DNA from: Yamagishiella unicocca
Taxonomy: Eukaryota > Chlorophyta > Chlorophyceae > Chlamydomonadales > Volvocaceae
Assembly (NCBI GenBank): GCA_003116995.1
Contig: BDSL01000106.1
Coordinates: forward strand, 186,001-250,000
DNA: 64,000 nucleotides
Direction: 5' to 3'
The first letter of the stretch is position 1. The number at the start of each line of letters is the position of its first letter. The notes under the pieces were generated by a model. That model searched no databases. It saw nothing but the letters and a program-made list of their open reading frames with translations, and had not been told where the DNA came from. Below are positions 1-11,222 of this stretch, piece after piece. The position numbers and the translations under genes are program-made.

Positions 1-78
1 TTTCCCCAGGAGTCGCACAAGTTCAGCAGCGCGGGTTCAAATCCTGCCCGCTGCGGCCCTGCGGGCGGCCGTCCCCCC

Positions 79-543
79 TTGCATACAGTCGTGGTACCCA
101 ACGCCAGCTCGCACCTGCTGGAGGACCAGCAGCCCTGCCGCGACTTGCTCACATGCAGCAAGATGACAGGCATGAAGGCCGGTTCGATTCTTTTGATGGC
201 GGAGGCCGCCGGCCAGTCGGCGGCTGGCGTGGAGACGGCCGTCACTTGTTGCACGAGCAGCAACCCCAGGGCCTTTTTCGCCGGTGGCGGCGACGAGGAG
301 AACCTTGCATGCATTATCAGGAGCAGCGAGGTGGAGGGCCGCAGCAGCACCGTGACGCCCGCGTCACCTCACGCTGCTGCATTCCCTGGCGCCCACCAGC
401 GGCAGGCGCCGTACCAGCTGGCGCTGTATTTGCTCTCCGCGGAGATGCTCCCAGCTGGCGTCCTGCGCATGGTGTCTGAGGAGCTGCAGGCGCTGCTGCC
501 GGTGCGGGCCGTGACGCGTTGCGCGGGAAAAACAGCCGCCTAA
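79..543 (+). CDS. possible upstream exon of the TKL kinase gene
   Basis: This is an open frame of 154 codons ending just before the better supported kinase exons. The end of the frame (about residues 90-150) is rich in Leu, Ala and Val with an amphipathic pattern (LALYLLSAEMLPAGVLRMV), which I associate from memory with the regions before the kinase domain in volvocine TKL kinases. There is no clear start codon context and the frame is also open in two other readings, as expected in GC-rich DNA. It could equally be the 3' end of another gene or non-coding. The link to the downstream kinase is inference only. Confidence 0.28.
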   Translation: MHTVVVPNASSHLLEDQQPCRDLLTCSKMTGMKAGSILLMAEAAGQSAAGVETAVTCCTSSNPRAFFAGGGDEENLACIIRSSEVEGRSSTVTPASPHAAAFPGAHQRQAPYQLALYLLSAEMLPAGVLRMVSEELQALLPVRAVTRCAGKTAA

Positions 544-637
544 AGCTACCATGCCTTATCATGCGATTGTTGTTTATCATGCGGTTGTTGTTTCTGGTTT
601 GAAACAGGAAGCATTACCCGTAGTTGGGATGCAATGA

Positions 638-3600
638 AGAGGCTTGACGTTTTCCGCTCGCTCATCCGCGCAGATGTTTTTTGGCACCTTTCGTGCGGCC
701 CTGGCGAGCTGCGACACCAGCCAGAGCTGCATGTTGGGCGACTGGAGGCGCCTGCAGGATCAGCTTCTCGGACAGAACACGATGGTGGATGGCAGCGATG
801 GCCCCGAGGCGATGCCCGACAAAGTCGTTCTGCCTGCCGCGTTGTTCGAAACTGCCATGAACAGCCCGCTCTCGCCAGTAGCCCCGCATCGCTCGGCGAT
901 CTCATCCCGATTGTTCAGATCCAACGCTGCGTTGTCACCCTTGCCTGTTGCGACACCAAACAATTTGCCGCCGGTGTATTGTCCGGCGTTCACGGGATCA
1001 CCGCTGACGCCGGGGCATCATCCCAAAAGCGCGCTCTCCGGGCTAGCCGTCAGCCAGGGCAGTGGCCTTGTGAGGAGGGGCGTCATGGCTTTGATGGCCG
1101 CGCGGGAGGATGCGTCTTCGCAGCCGCATGCGCTCTCGACTTCGGGGTCAGCAATCGCGGCCGGTGCCTTGGCTAGCAACCACCGCAGCTTCAAAAACCG
1201 GCTATTGGAAGTCCCGTTCATGGACACGGCGTCGGCATCAGATGGCAGAGCAGGTACGCATTCCGTTTCGGGGCCCTTCGATTGCCTGGAGGGAGGGATT
1301 TCCGTACGGCAACGATGTCAACCTGACGTGGCACAATGCCGGCGGTAAAACTAGTCTCTGATTGTAGTTTGGGTCGTCAGTGGGTGAACGACAGGACCGT
1401 TTCTCAAAGTCAGCGCAATGACTGCTAGCGCGACCCACGGTTCGTCTACGGCACTGAATCAGCGCAGGTATATGATTCACACCTGACACTGCTGCCGCTG
1501 CCCCAACTTGGCTTCTGCCCAGGCTCGGCCACGTCATTGAACCAGAGAGGCTCCGGCGCCTTGCGGCTCAGCTCGCTTCCCCAGGTTACTCTAGAGAGGG
1601 CGGCGGGGCCTTCAGCCGTGGACATGCTTGTGACTAGCATGCGGCAGGTGCTGACTGCAGCCGGAGCTGACGAGGTCGAGGAGCAGTGAGTGGCCGCACA
1701 TGCGAGCGAGGTGTTGCTGCTAGACACGGGAGCGACACACAAGCGACAGCCGAACTGGAAGCTGTTTCCTGCTTGTTGTCTGCATCTTGCAAACAGAAGG
1801 TAGAGCAGAGGCTATTGTCCGCTAGTCCAGCATCCTACGGCGCTTGCTTACCACCGGCGCTCGCGTCCTCTTCAACGCAGTCGCGCCCGCACCTCCCCCC
1901 ATTGGGCCCTAGGGCTGCACAGGCCCAGGACCTGGCGGCTGTTCAGCTGCTGGAGGTGCTGGGTCGCGGCGGCCAGGGAGTGGTCTTCCGGGGCACCCTC
2001 CACGGGCTGGAGGCCGCCGTCAAGGTGCTCACGGACAGCGGCGGCGGCGCTGGTTTCGGAGACGAGCCAAGGACGCCGGGCGCACCTGGAGAGAGGGACG
2101 GGGTGGAGTACGATAGCGGCGGCATGTGGAGCGGTGATGGCAAGGCCGTCGAGGCGCGCATACGACAGGTGAGTTTTTTGGGGGGGGGCTGTGGTCCACT
2201 TTCACAACCAGGCAAGTGCGCTGCGCGCCCAACCGACAAACCAACACCGCTTTGCTTCCGACAGCACATCGACGTCCACCTCAGACCAGCAGCGTTTACT
2301 TGAGGACCCGCCACCCGAGGCTCATGTGAGCCTGGTGCCTTTGTCTGACGTTTGGAGCACTGTAACGCTGCCGCTTCCTGCTGCCTTCCTCACATCTCGT
2401 GTCCTGAACGAGTGCTCCGACCATGGTGCCCTTCCTCAGGCCAAGCGCGGCGCCATGGAGGTGGCGGTCATCGGCACCCTCTCGCACCCCTCCATCGTGC
2501 AGGTAGGTGGGGTACAGAGCCGTGTCGCGTGCGGGGACGCGATGTGGTGGTGTGGGTCGGGGGCGATGTGGTGATGTGGGTCGGGGGCGATGTGGTGATG
2601 TGGGTCGGGGGCGATGTGGGGACGTGGGTCGGGGGCGATGTGGGCCGGCGATTGTGTGGGCCCGTGGTGATGACCTGACCGGCTGCTTCCCCCTCCACCG
2701 ACCTTGCGAATGCAGGTCTACGCGACCTTCTCGGGGGTGGTGGTGGTCCGTTGCCAGTACCACGACTCCCCCCAGGCGGAGATGAGGCTATGTTTCCCGG
2801 GGGATGAGATGCTCGCGGGCAAGGACCCGGGTAAGGAGGAGGGCCGTGGAGAGGGCGCAGGCGCGCCACCGCAAATGCTTTGGCAGAGAACGTAGCAATG
2901 CTGGACAGTCCTGCATAGCGTGTACGGTACTGGCACAACTAGTCCTGGCGTGTGCGTGTGCGCACTTCACGCGGAACGGGAAGACGAGGAATGCTGCACA
3001 CGCGACCTACTTCTAGCCTTGTAGCTGGTGTGCCTCCCGCTAGCGCCGACACCTTGCCATACCTGTACGACCATCACACAACTAACCCCTGCCCTGGTCG
3101 CGGCCCTTTGCAGGTCCCCTGAACCAGGTCATTTGCCTCGAGGTAGGGAGGGCGAGCCGGGAGAGAGCCACTCGCCGGCGGGGTACCGGACCCTCCTGGT
3201 GGCGTGCAGTATCCGGCAGCCAGCTACGTGATAATAATGCGGGGTTTCGGAGTTTGCGTGAATGAAGTGAGAGAGCCGTCGCTCTCGCGGCAGCGGCGAC
3301 AGTAATTACGAAGGCTTGCAGTTGTGCAAGCCGCCTGCAGCTAGATAGGAATGCAGCGTCAGGGTTTCGTGCATGCTGGCAGCAGCCCTGCATCGCCTGC
3401 TGCCCGCTGCTGCAGCCTCCAGGCCCCGCAGTGCTGCACCCGTAAGGCGCGAGCCCTGCCCGCCTCCCTCCCCACCCTAGTCCAGTAGAATGCGCGCGCG
3501 TCCCGGTGTCTGAAGGCTACGCACCTACTACATTTCCCCAGTCGAGTTACCGGTTTTTTTATTGTATCGCCCACCCTGGTTGAACCGCCTACCCGCCCCG

Positions 3601-6593
3601 CCACTGCCGCCCCCCTAGTACTGCGACGCCGGCACTCTGCTGACCGCGGCTCGCGCGGGCGCGTTCCGTCAGCCTTTCGCCATCGCCACCAATGGCGCCG
3701 CGTTCCCTGCCTCGGTGCCGCTATACACAAGCCTCCTAGAGGTGCGTTGCGGCGGTGCGTTTGCGCCTACCGTAACATCCCCTCCAGCGGGCGGCATGCT
3801 GCCAGGCTACAGCTGTTGGAGACCCATCGGCAGTAGCAGCAACTTAGTGGGCACGGCCAGGGAGCTGCGCCCGAGGCCGGGAGCTGGCGAGCCGGAAGTA
3901 GCCTCGCGCCGCGACACCTTTCAGGCGCACAATGCCGGCGCCTGTGACGTGCGTTGTTGCTATTTGAGTTTAAGGAAGGAGCTACCGGTACGGTAGACTG
4001 ACTTGGTTTCGATTCTGATGCCTGGTTGGTGATTGAGGGGTCTTGCGTACACGTGACGCGGCCAAAAACCTGTCTCCCTCTTTCCCCCCCGGCGCAGGTG
4101 GCTCTGGGTCTGCGCTACCTACACTCCCGGAAGCTGGTGCATTGCGATGTCAAGGCCGCCAACGTGCTGCTCAAGAGCAGCAGCCGCGACGCTCGGGGCT
4201 GGACGTGCAAGGTACGGCAGCTGGAGGGTGACTGCGGCTGTTGGTTCCCTACTTGCTGTTGGGTTGGATGCCCCCTGCCGCCTAGCTGACGGCTAGCGTG
4301 CCATCGGCGTGCGCGAGACCCGAATCGCTTGCCGTGCCCTGATCGACCTCAGCCCTATGCGTGTATGACCCGCAGCTATCTGACTTTGGGTGCGCGAGGA
4401 TGCTGACGGACCAAGGCCCGGAAGGCCGGGAGGATGGGCCGCCCTTGGGCTTCCGAACGGCGGCCCCGGTGGGCACACTGGCCCACATGGCCCCAGGTGG
4501 GCTGAGAGTTGGGGCCATATGGCTCGTGTTGGCGCCGCGAGGGTCAGGGGAAGTTTCATAGCGTTCTACCTGGTCACGAGGGCATAATGAGTGACGGACA
4601 CAACATCGCAATAGCTGAAAGAGCCGGCTCCTGCAGGTCATGCCTAGAAACAGGAGTATGTCATGTTTTGGCGCGATGATAGTGCTAGGCATAAGTTAGT
4701 AGGTACTACTATGTAGGGCTGGATACCGCGGTTGGCCATGCTTGGTGTTCACATATCGGTTGCATGAGGCTCTGGATCTTAATTTCGCTGCCCCTTGCCC
4801 CTTTTTTAATCCCGCTTGGTCATGCTGTGGCATAACTATGAACCCGGCGCCAACATCACCTCGCCGACTAGAGTGCTTTATCAAAAGTAAGTCCCGCACT
4901 TGCACTTTGGCAGCGCAGGGTCCGCGGAAGTCCGAAACACGTTTTCTATGTAGTTATTGCACCGAAGCAGTCGCATAAGACGGCTCCGTACCAAGCTCAT
5001 TGCATGACCAGCGAAAGCTGTCGTGCCTGTCCTGATGTTTTGCGGCGTAGATACCCAGCCCTGCCTGCTTGGTCAACTTCGTCCTGAGTGGGACTCCGCA
5101 TCGTTGTTGCGCTGCAGACAGTCTCCTGACCACGTCGGTTGACGTGTACAGCTTTGGGGTCCTGATGTGGGAGCTGCTGATGTGCCGTACACCGTACTCG
5201 GGCATGAACGCGAAGGTGAGCCACCGCAGCGGGGTGCCAGCACGGGCGCAGTCCCAGGGGTGGGTCCGATGAGCCCCGCCAGGAAGCCAATGCACGCCTA
5301 GGCTGCGTCGCGTGGCACATCCCCCATTCATACCGTATGCCTCATCGTACGCCTCACTGTACGCCTCACTGAGCGTTCCTCGGTACGCACGTGGCCGATG
5401 CACATGGCTGATGTACACGGCCTGCCGTCACGGCAGGGAGTTGCGCACGATGGTACTGCAATGCACCGTCAGGGCCTTCGTGGCAGAGCTAGCGACTGCC
5501 GGTTGTGCTACGTGGCCTACTGCCAGTTGCCTCCGAATGTTGGCGCCTGCTTGCAAACGCTTCACTAGATCCTCTTTGCGGGTTAATTGCTTGCTAGTCC
5601 GTGTAACAATAGCATCCTCATCGCTTGCAAACACGCCGTATCGTGTGGCGGCTGCAGGAGGTGCCCCGACAGGTGATCAGGCACAACCTGCGTCCAGTCT
5701 TCCACCCGCTGGCTCCCGCGCCCTTTTGGTAGGTGCGGGCTCTCGGCGCCACTCAGTGCCCTCACATCCCTTTACTGCTGTGCATGTGCCTACGGGTCAC
5801 AGGGGATCTGCCGAATCAGAAGCAGCCGGGCCCCCGGCCAGGACTAGGATATGGCAGCATTTTGGGTGGCCACTCATTATGTGTTCTGTCCGCACCTCAC
5901 CGCGCCACTTGGAGACAGCGTGGCTTCGAACGGCGGTTGGCCCCAGGCGCACACATAACGGTCCGCGCACACGGCGTAGCTGTGAAGTAACACACGCATG
6001 CGCGCTGCCCTCCCTTGACTGCTCCTTTCAGCTCTCTGGCGGTGCGCTGCTGGTCGGCCAAGCCCGAGCGACGCCCCACCGCCATCGAGCTCGTGGGCCA
6101 GTTGGAGCAGCTGCTGGCGGACGCACAGGCGGAGTCGGAGAAGGAGTCCAAGATGGCTGCGGCGGCCGCGGCGGCCAAGGCCACCTCGCAGCCAACCGAG
6201 CGGTTGAAGCAACCCGGCAATTGCAACGGCGGCCAGCAGGTCACGAATGGGGCGCAGCCCGTGCCGCCCAAGATGGAGCAAGCTAGATCGCTGGCTCCTG
6301 AGCAGCGGGTGGGTATAGAGGCGAGCAGCAGGTTGCCGCTGGCCGCTAGCCTTCCGGGCGCTTCTGCAATCCGAGACCTGCTGGGTGGCGCCGTCGCGCC
6401 GACTGCGGAAGAGCGACGAGCTGACGAGCCGGGGGGGAGGCAGGCCTCTGACCCGACGCGGCGGGACTGCGACAATGATAATGATAAAAACACGGCAAGC
6501 GGCGGCGGCGGCGACAGCGACAGCTCCTGTGACGCCGAGGCCCAGGCGTCGGCCATCTGCCTGCTGCCTTTCACCAACCCAGGCACACTGTGA
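638..6593 (+). CDS. TKL-type protein kinase (5' end uncertain)
   Basis: A protein kinase domain spread over at least nine exons. Exons that join in phase: one ending at 2168, then 2440-2502, 2716-2830, 3114-3142, 3619-3741, 4098-4211, 4376-4496, 5118-5215, 5658-5728 and 6032-6593. They carry in order: glycine loop GRGGQGVVF, ATP-binding AAVK, helix C (MEVAVIGTLSHPSIVQ), hinge CLEYCDAGTL, catalytic loop HCDVKAANVLL, DFGCA, HMAPD, DVYSFGVLMWELL, and the C-lobe arginine in KPERRPT. HCD replaces HRD, as is common in TKL and plant RAF-like kinases, and APD replaces APE. The last exon adds an Ala/Glu coil and a low-complexity tail. Two N-terminal exons (about 638-1345 and 1450-1684, ending at a gtgagt donor) look coding but are unrecognised. 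Substrate and pathway unknown; presumably cytosolic signalling. The kinase domain is well supported, the N-terminus is not. Confidence 0.82.
2539..2645 (+). repeat. 24-bp minisatellite in a kinase intron
   Basis: Just over four tandem copies of a 24-bp unit (gcgatgtggtgatgtgggtc plus gggg) lie in the intron between the exons ending at 2502 and starting at 2716 of the TKL kinase. The copies differ by a few substitutions. No coding role is likely. Confidence 0.85.
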
Positions 6594-9508
6594 TGAGTGT
6601 GAGTCGTCGTGGAGTATTGATGAAGTTTTGTGGTGAGAGGTGAGACGTTGATGGAGTGACGGAGCACAATTGCTCATTTCAGGCGTTTTGGACGAGGGCA
6701 ATATTTCCTCCAAGGACTAATGTGGGTGAAAGCCAGCTCCCAGTTCAGAGGTTTTGCCTCCCTCTGGATGGGCGCGGGGGCAAGTGACGCGGCAGGTCGC
6801 AGGCGAGGGACATCCCTGAAGCGTGCTGGAGCGCCATGGGACTGACCTTTCGAGTCGTCTTTTCACTTTTGCTCTGAAGTGCAAGCACATTGCTCACGTG
6901 AATTTCCTTGATCGAGAGGTGAGAACGGCTCGTTAGTTTCTATCCAATGAAACCGGTTCGAGGGCTTTGGAAGTATATGCAAGTGCCTCAAGTTGGGTTC
7001 CTGAGGCAAGGCCCATGGCCGCACGCTGTCGATTCGCACGATTGTCTGGGACTGGGAATGCACCGGATGTTATGTCACTTCGCCGATGACGCGCCATGTT
7101 ACTGTTGTATTTTGGAGGCAGCGCCTGGCTGGTACACGTATTGCGCTTAGTGCCTGAGAGCCTGACCCACATTCGGCGCCCCTGGGTGTCGTACGCTGCG
7201 ACAGCGTGGCCGGCAGGTGGTGTTTCAAATCCTCGGATAGGTTTCGGTTTAGGCAAATTCTCGAATAGGCTTTGATGGAGGCCATGTTACGATATAATGC
7301 CGGTGATAGCGGCTTTCGGCTGAACAAAGGGCACGCGTGACATTCCTCCGCTCCGGAGGCGCTTGACCCAACGAGAAGGCTTCAGGCTGAGGGCTCTCAG
7401 CGAGGGCGCTGTGGGAGCGCAATGCAACACACGCGTCCTTTTTCTGCCTTGCGTGTGGTGTTGTAGGGTGGGTGGGTGGGAGGGGGTGCTGTGTTGGGGG
7501 GGGCCGGGGGGAAGTAGCTAGAAGCCTGATTTGTGTGTGTGGGGGGGCACGGATGGGATGAATGGGCAGGACCTGTTTGCTCGAAGCTAGCCGGTGCGCT
7601 GTCAAACGCAGTGCAGATCGGCGAGTGTGGATGGTGGTGTTCATGGCTTGTGGGACTGCCGCCAATTGGCTGATGTGGTTTCCCTCGTTTTCTAGACCCT
7701 GTTGGGGCTGTGCTAGTTTGTTTCGTAGGGTCCAGCGCATCGCTTCCTGTTGCAGGCCACTGTTCCGAACTATTTCATTGAACACATGTGCTTTCCTGCC
7801 ATGTCGCTCTATAGTAAGAGCTCTTGACGTACTGTACGGCGGCTTCATTCGGCCCCTCGTATTCTTGCCCACTTGAACCATCCCGCCGCATGGTGGATGG
7901 GACACGTACGAGCACGTACGAGCACGTGTCCTCGAGTTGGAAAGATTTATTCTGTTGGCATTCAGTTTGTAGGTAGTCGTCGCATAGCCGGTGATTGTCG
8001 CTGGTGATTGCCTTTTGTGTGGAGCTACATTGCAGGTGCTCCGGTGATGCCGGTGACGGCAGCGATATGGGCTTCAGCTATTGGCTGACTTTGTGGCGAA
8101 GGCGGCTGGGACACTGCCGTGCCTAAGTGATTTGCTACCGAACTTGCATATTAGCCCCAAGTAGCGCCCAGCGAGGCGTATACGATCTGCGAGCCCTGGC
8201 GATGCATGGCTGCCCAAGTGGGAGTATCGGGGCAATGGCGGCGGTGATCCGCATCAGGCCTTCGGGAGGGTGATGGATTCGTCCTGATGTTAATCTTGCA
8301 TGACGCGTGCTGTCGCTGCCACAATATGCACGCATGCATGGCGATGTGGACTGTCTTGGCTCCTGAAATAGTATTAAGTCGCGCGGCGAATGCGCTACGC
8401 AAATTCTTCAGTGGCGGGCGCAGGTTCGCCCAAACAATGGGGGCTGCTTGTGAGAAATCTGAGTCCTTGCTTGCTTTCGTTTCCTCCGTTAACGCGATCA
8501 GGCATGTTTGGGACGATGGCGTGGGTGCTTTTGTTGCAGCGCACACGACATGGGTATCTACCGGGTAGCGCTACAAGTGAGTAGCCGTATGCGGTATTGA
8601 TGGTAGGCCAAGTACCATGTTGGGACGAGCTGGGAGAATTGTACAGTATGTAACTCTATAGACGACGATGAACGTTGACTACTAGCGGCTTCGTTGACGT
8701 ACCCTGAGGGGCATAGGTTGTCCGGCAGGAGGCCGCACTTCGGGGGACAAGCCACACCGAAGCAGGTGTTGCTTATCCCCGCGACTCCGATGAGAACCCT
8801 TCTGGCCGTATGGGTATACCACGATCCGGTTTGCCAGGCATACCGTAGCTCATGGTGAGCATCTAGCCCATTTGCAAGCCGTGAGCCATGACAGGGATCC
8901 GGAGCCCTCCCCATGGAGCGAGGGAGCAGGGGTTGATGGGTGCCTTGTTGCCTGCCGGTATGGGTACCTGCTATATGCTTGCATAGGAAGCCAACCAGCG
9001 ATCGTTCCGGACGCATGCACATGATTGTTAACAAATCACCAGCTTCACCATTCCTCATAGAAAGCACGCAGTTAAAAAAAACCCTGATCTCCAATCGTCG
9101 CCATACGACAGTGACATGACAGATTCCATTGCCATTGAATTCAAGGATCGCGCGCTGCGCGCCGTCCGTGAAGGGTCCATAGGACTACCTTCCCTGGAGC
9201 TTTTTTCCTGCGCTCAAACACTTCCGGCTGACTGGAGCTCGCCCACACCTCGCCCCTCAGTCAACCCGGCCTGCATCCTCGCCTGCATGATTCCAGAGTC
9301 CCTCAACGACGCAGGCTTCATATTTTCATATTTACAACGTCAAGGTTTACACAAAGTGTTTCACTCATACCAGGCTTCATATCGACAACCCTCGCATCAG
9401 GTGACAAGTTGATTTCTTTTTAACATCGGGTTTCAGCGCGGCATGAAGCCCTCGTGGCAGTTGCCGCCTGCGCTGCGTCGTCATTGTCCCACACCGCCGC
9501 AGCACGCT
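6594..9508. other. intergenic / 3' UTR region, no gene recognised
   Basis: About 2.9 kb between the stop of the TKL kinase and the stop of the oxidoreductase on the opposite strand (convergent). The open frames here (for example 7249-7905 on the minus strand) are compositionally unconvincing and match no family I know. There is a G/T-rich run near 7465-7550. TTACA (TGTAA on the minus strand) occurs near 9331 and 9347, fitting a poly(A) signal for the minus-strand oxidoreductase. The kinase 3' UTR probably occupies part of the left side. Confidence 0.5.
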
Positions 9509-11026
9509 TCACTTGGAAGGCGCGGGCGGCTGGTTTTGCAGCTTAGCCGCTTTCTGCATGTCCCCCATCTCAAACCGCATCGCCGGCTGCACGGTGCCAG
9601 GATCCCGGATCGCGTCCAGGATCATGAGGCGAGCGACGTCCTGGAGGGCAACAGGCGGGTAGCAACGCAGGCCTGAGCGAAGTTGTCGGCGGAGACAATG
9701 CGGCGGGTACCTCGCAAGGCGAAGTGTAGCATCGCCACGCAGGCTTAACGCACCTGGGCATCGATGCTCGGCACCAGCCCAAGGAAGAGCTTTTCGCCAC
9801 CACGGGCCTTGTCTCCCCGGTTGAGCAGCCCCGGGCGGAAGACGGAGACGCGCTGGAAGCCCTGCTGAAGCACCGCTTGCTCCGCCTGCAGCCAGCACAC
9901 GCGACCACGACCTTACAGCGACCCCGGAGGAGCCCAGCAGCGCCCCCGCGCCGACGAGATTCCCCCATGACCGACCCTAGATGCTGCCAAGCACACCGGG
10001 CGTGCTAGTGAGGCCACGAGCATGTCAGGAGTGCAGCTGGGGGTGCCATGCCGTACAGGGTGGCCGGTCACCGCACGCCAAGGCACAGGGCGCACAATAA
10101 TAAGATGGCGGGGGCCTTATGCAGGCCTGGCGCCGGGCACCCGGGATGTCGGGCCGCCCGGGGGGTTCCAGGCGGCGGCACACTACGGTAGACGCGGACA
10201 ATCGACACGTCCGCTGCCGGCTAGCCGCTCACCAGGCCCTTGGTCTTAGTGTAGAGCAGCCCGTGGAAGAGGCCCAGGTCGTTGGCGGGGCACTTGTGGT
10301 TGGCCCCCTGCGCTGAGACTAACGAGTAGTGGGCGACGCCTGCGGTGCGCGCAAGCCGCGCCCCTGCCGCCACATACTCGTAGTCAACCTTTTTGAAGGC
10401 AGCTGCGCTTCCTGCCACCTGCAGTGTTGGGCAGGCAGTAGCGGCGGCGGGCAGGCGTGGTCAGTGTGGTTGCAGTGGCAGAGCAGGGCCGTCCCGCCTT
10501 CGGAGCTGTACGGACTAACCATGGACACAACAGCCACAGCGACACCACCACTGCACACGGCAATAGGCGCTCCCCAAACGATGTACATCGAACTTCCCAT
10601 GCTGCACCCGCTCCAAACAGCACAGGGGTTCTCACCCGCAAGCCTTCACCGATTTGTGCGGCCCCTACTACGGCCATGCCTCCGGAGTTCCTTGCGTCCG
10701 GACCATCCGTTCCCAGCGTGCCAAACCCTAGTGACGCCTGCACAAGCAGCTGTCGGAATTACCTTTCGCGTGGTTCCCAGTGCGCAGAATACAACATCGG
10801 CTCCTGTGAATGCCTCTTTTGCCTCCGTCTCCAGCGCATCCATGTTCACCTTGGTCTGCACCAGCTCTGCAGTTCGCTCCGACTCGCTCGGAACGCCTTC
10901 TAGCGCGCGTCGTCCGACTGTGACCACTTTCTTAACGCTTGGATGCACCAACAGCTGGTGCACCAGCGCCTCGCCAATCGCGCCCGTCGCCCCAAGGACG
11001 ACGGCTGTCAACCCTGACCCTGTCAT
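9509..11026 (-). CDS. HTATIP2: TIP30/HTATIP2-like NAD(P)-binding oxidoreductase
   Basis: Atypical short-chain dehydrogenase (Rossmann fold) of the HTATIP2/TIP30 type. Exon 1 (11026-10763, ATG start) has the nucleotide-binding motif VVLGATGAIGEALVHQLL, the VGRR turn after strand 2, and FCALGTTRK. Exon 2 (10418-10233) has FKKVDYEYVAAGARLA and HYSLVSAQGAN, the family's active-site region, followed by TKTKG with the conserved lysine. Exon 3 (9885-9754) has VSVFRPGLLNRG. The last exon ends at 9509 and carries YPPVALQDVARLMILDAI, the usual C-terminal segment. Exons 1-3 join in phase 0. The exon 3 to exon 4 junction does not: the obvious acceptor at 9672 leaves a one-base phase mismatch, so either a tiny exon was missed or there is an indel. 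In animals the family acts as a metabolic reductase and nuclear transport regulator; the role in algae is unknown. It is divergent from the RAP-domain gene. Confidence 0.85.
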
Positions 11027-11222
11027 TCTCGTGAAGGCAATATCTAATCGCTGCTCCCTTTGTATGTATGGGCAATGGTCTTGTGTCCGCTGCATTTCGG
11101 TACGGCGAAACCATGTGTGTCAGGTTCCATTTTTTAGCAAGTAATCTTTCCAAAAGATTACATTTTTTTATTTCTGACTCAGGAAAGGTTGGTTGGAGTT
11201 TTTGGGGCTACCGGTAGTTGGA
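11027..11222. promoter_or_regulatory. bidirectional promoter region between oxidoreductase and RAP gene
   Basis: Only 196 bp separate the two ATG codons of divergent genes, so this stretch should hold both 5' UTRs and promoters. It includes a T-rich stretch (acattttttta, about 11160). No specific operator was recognised. Confidence 0.5.

Noticed and set aside
7249..7905. 218-codon minus-strand open frame
   Set aside because: Low-complexity Pro/His-rich composition over a G/T-rich tract, no motif, no convincing splice or start context.
10329..11144. 271-codon plus-strand open frame
   Set aside because: Antisense shadow of the HTATIP2-like exons, which match the family motif by motif on the minus strand.
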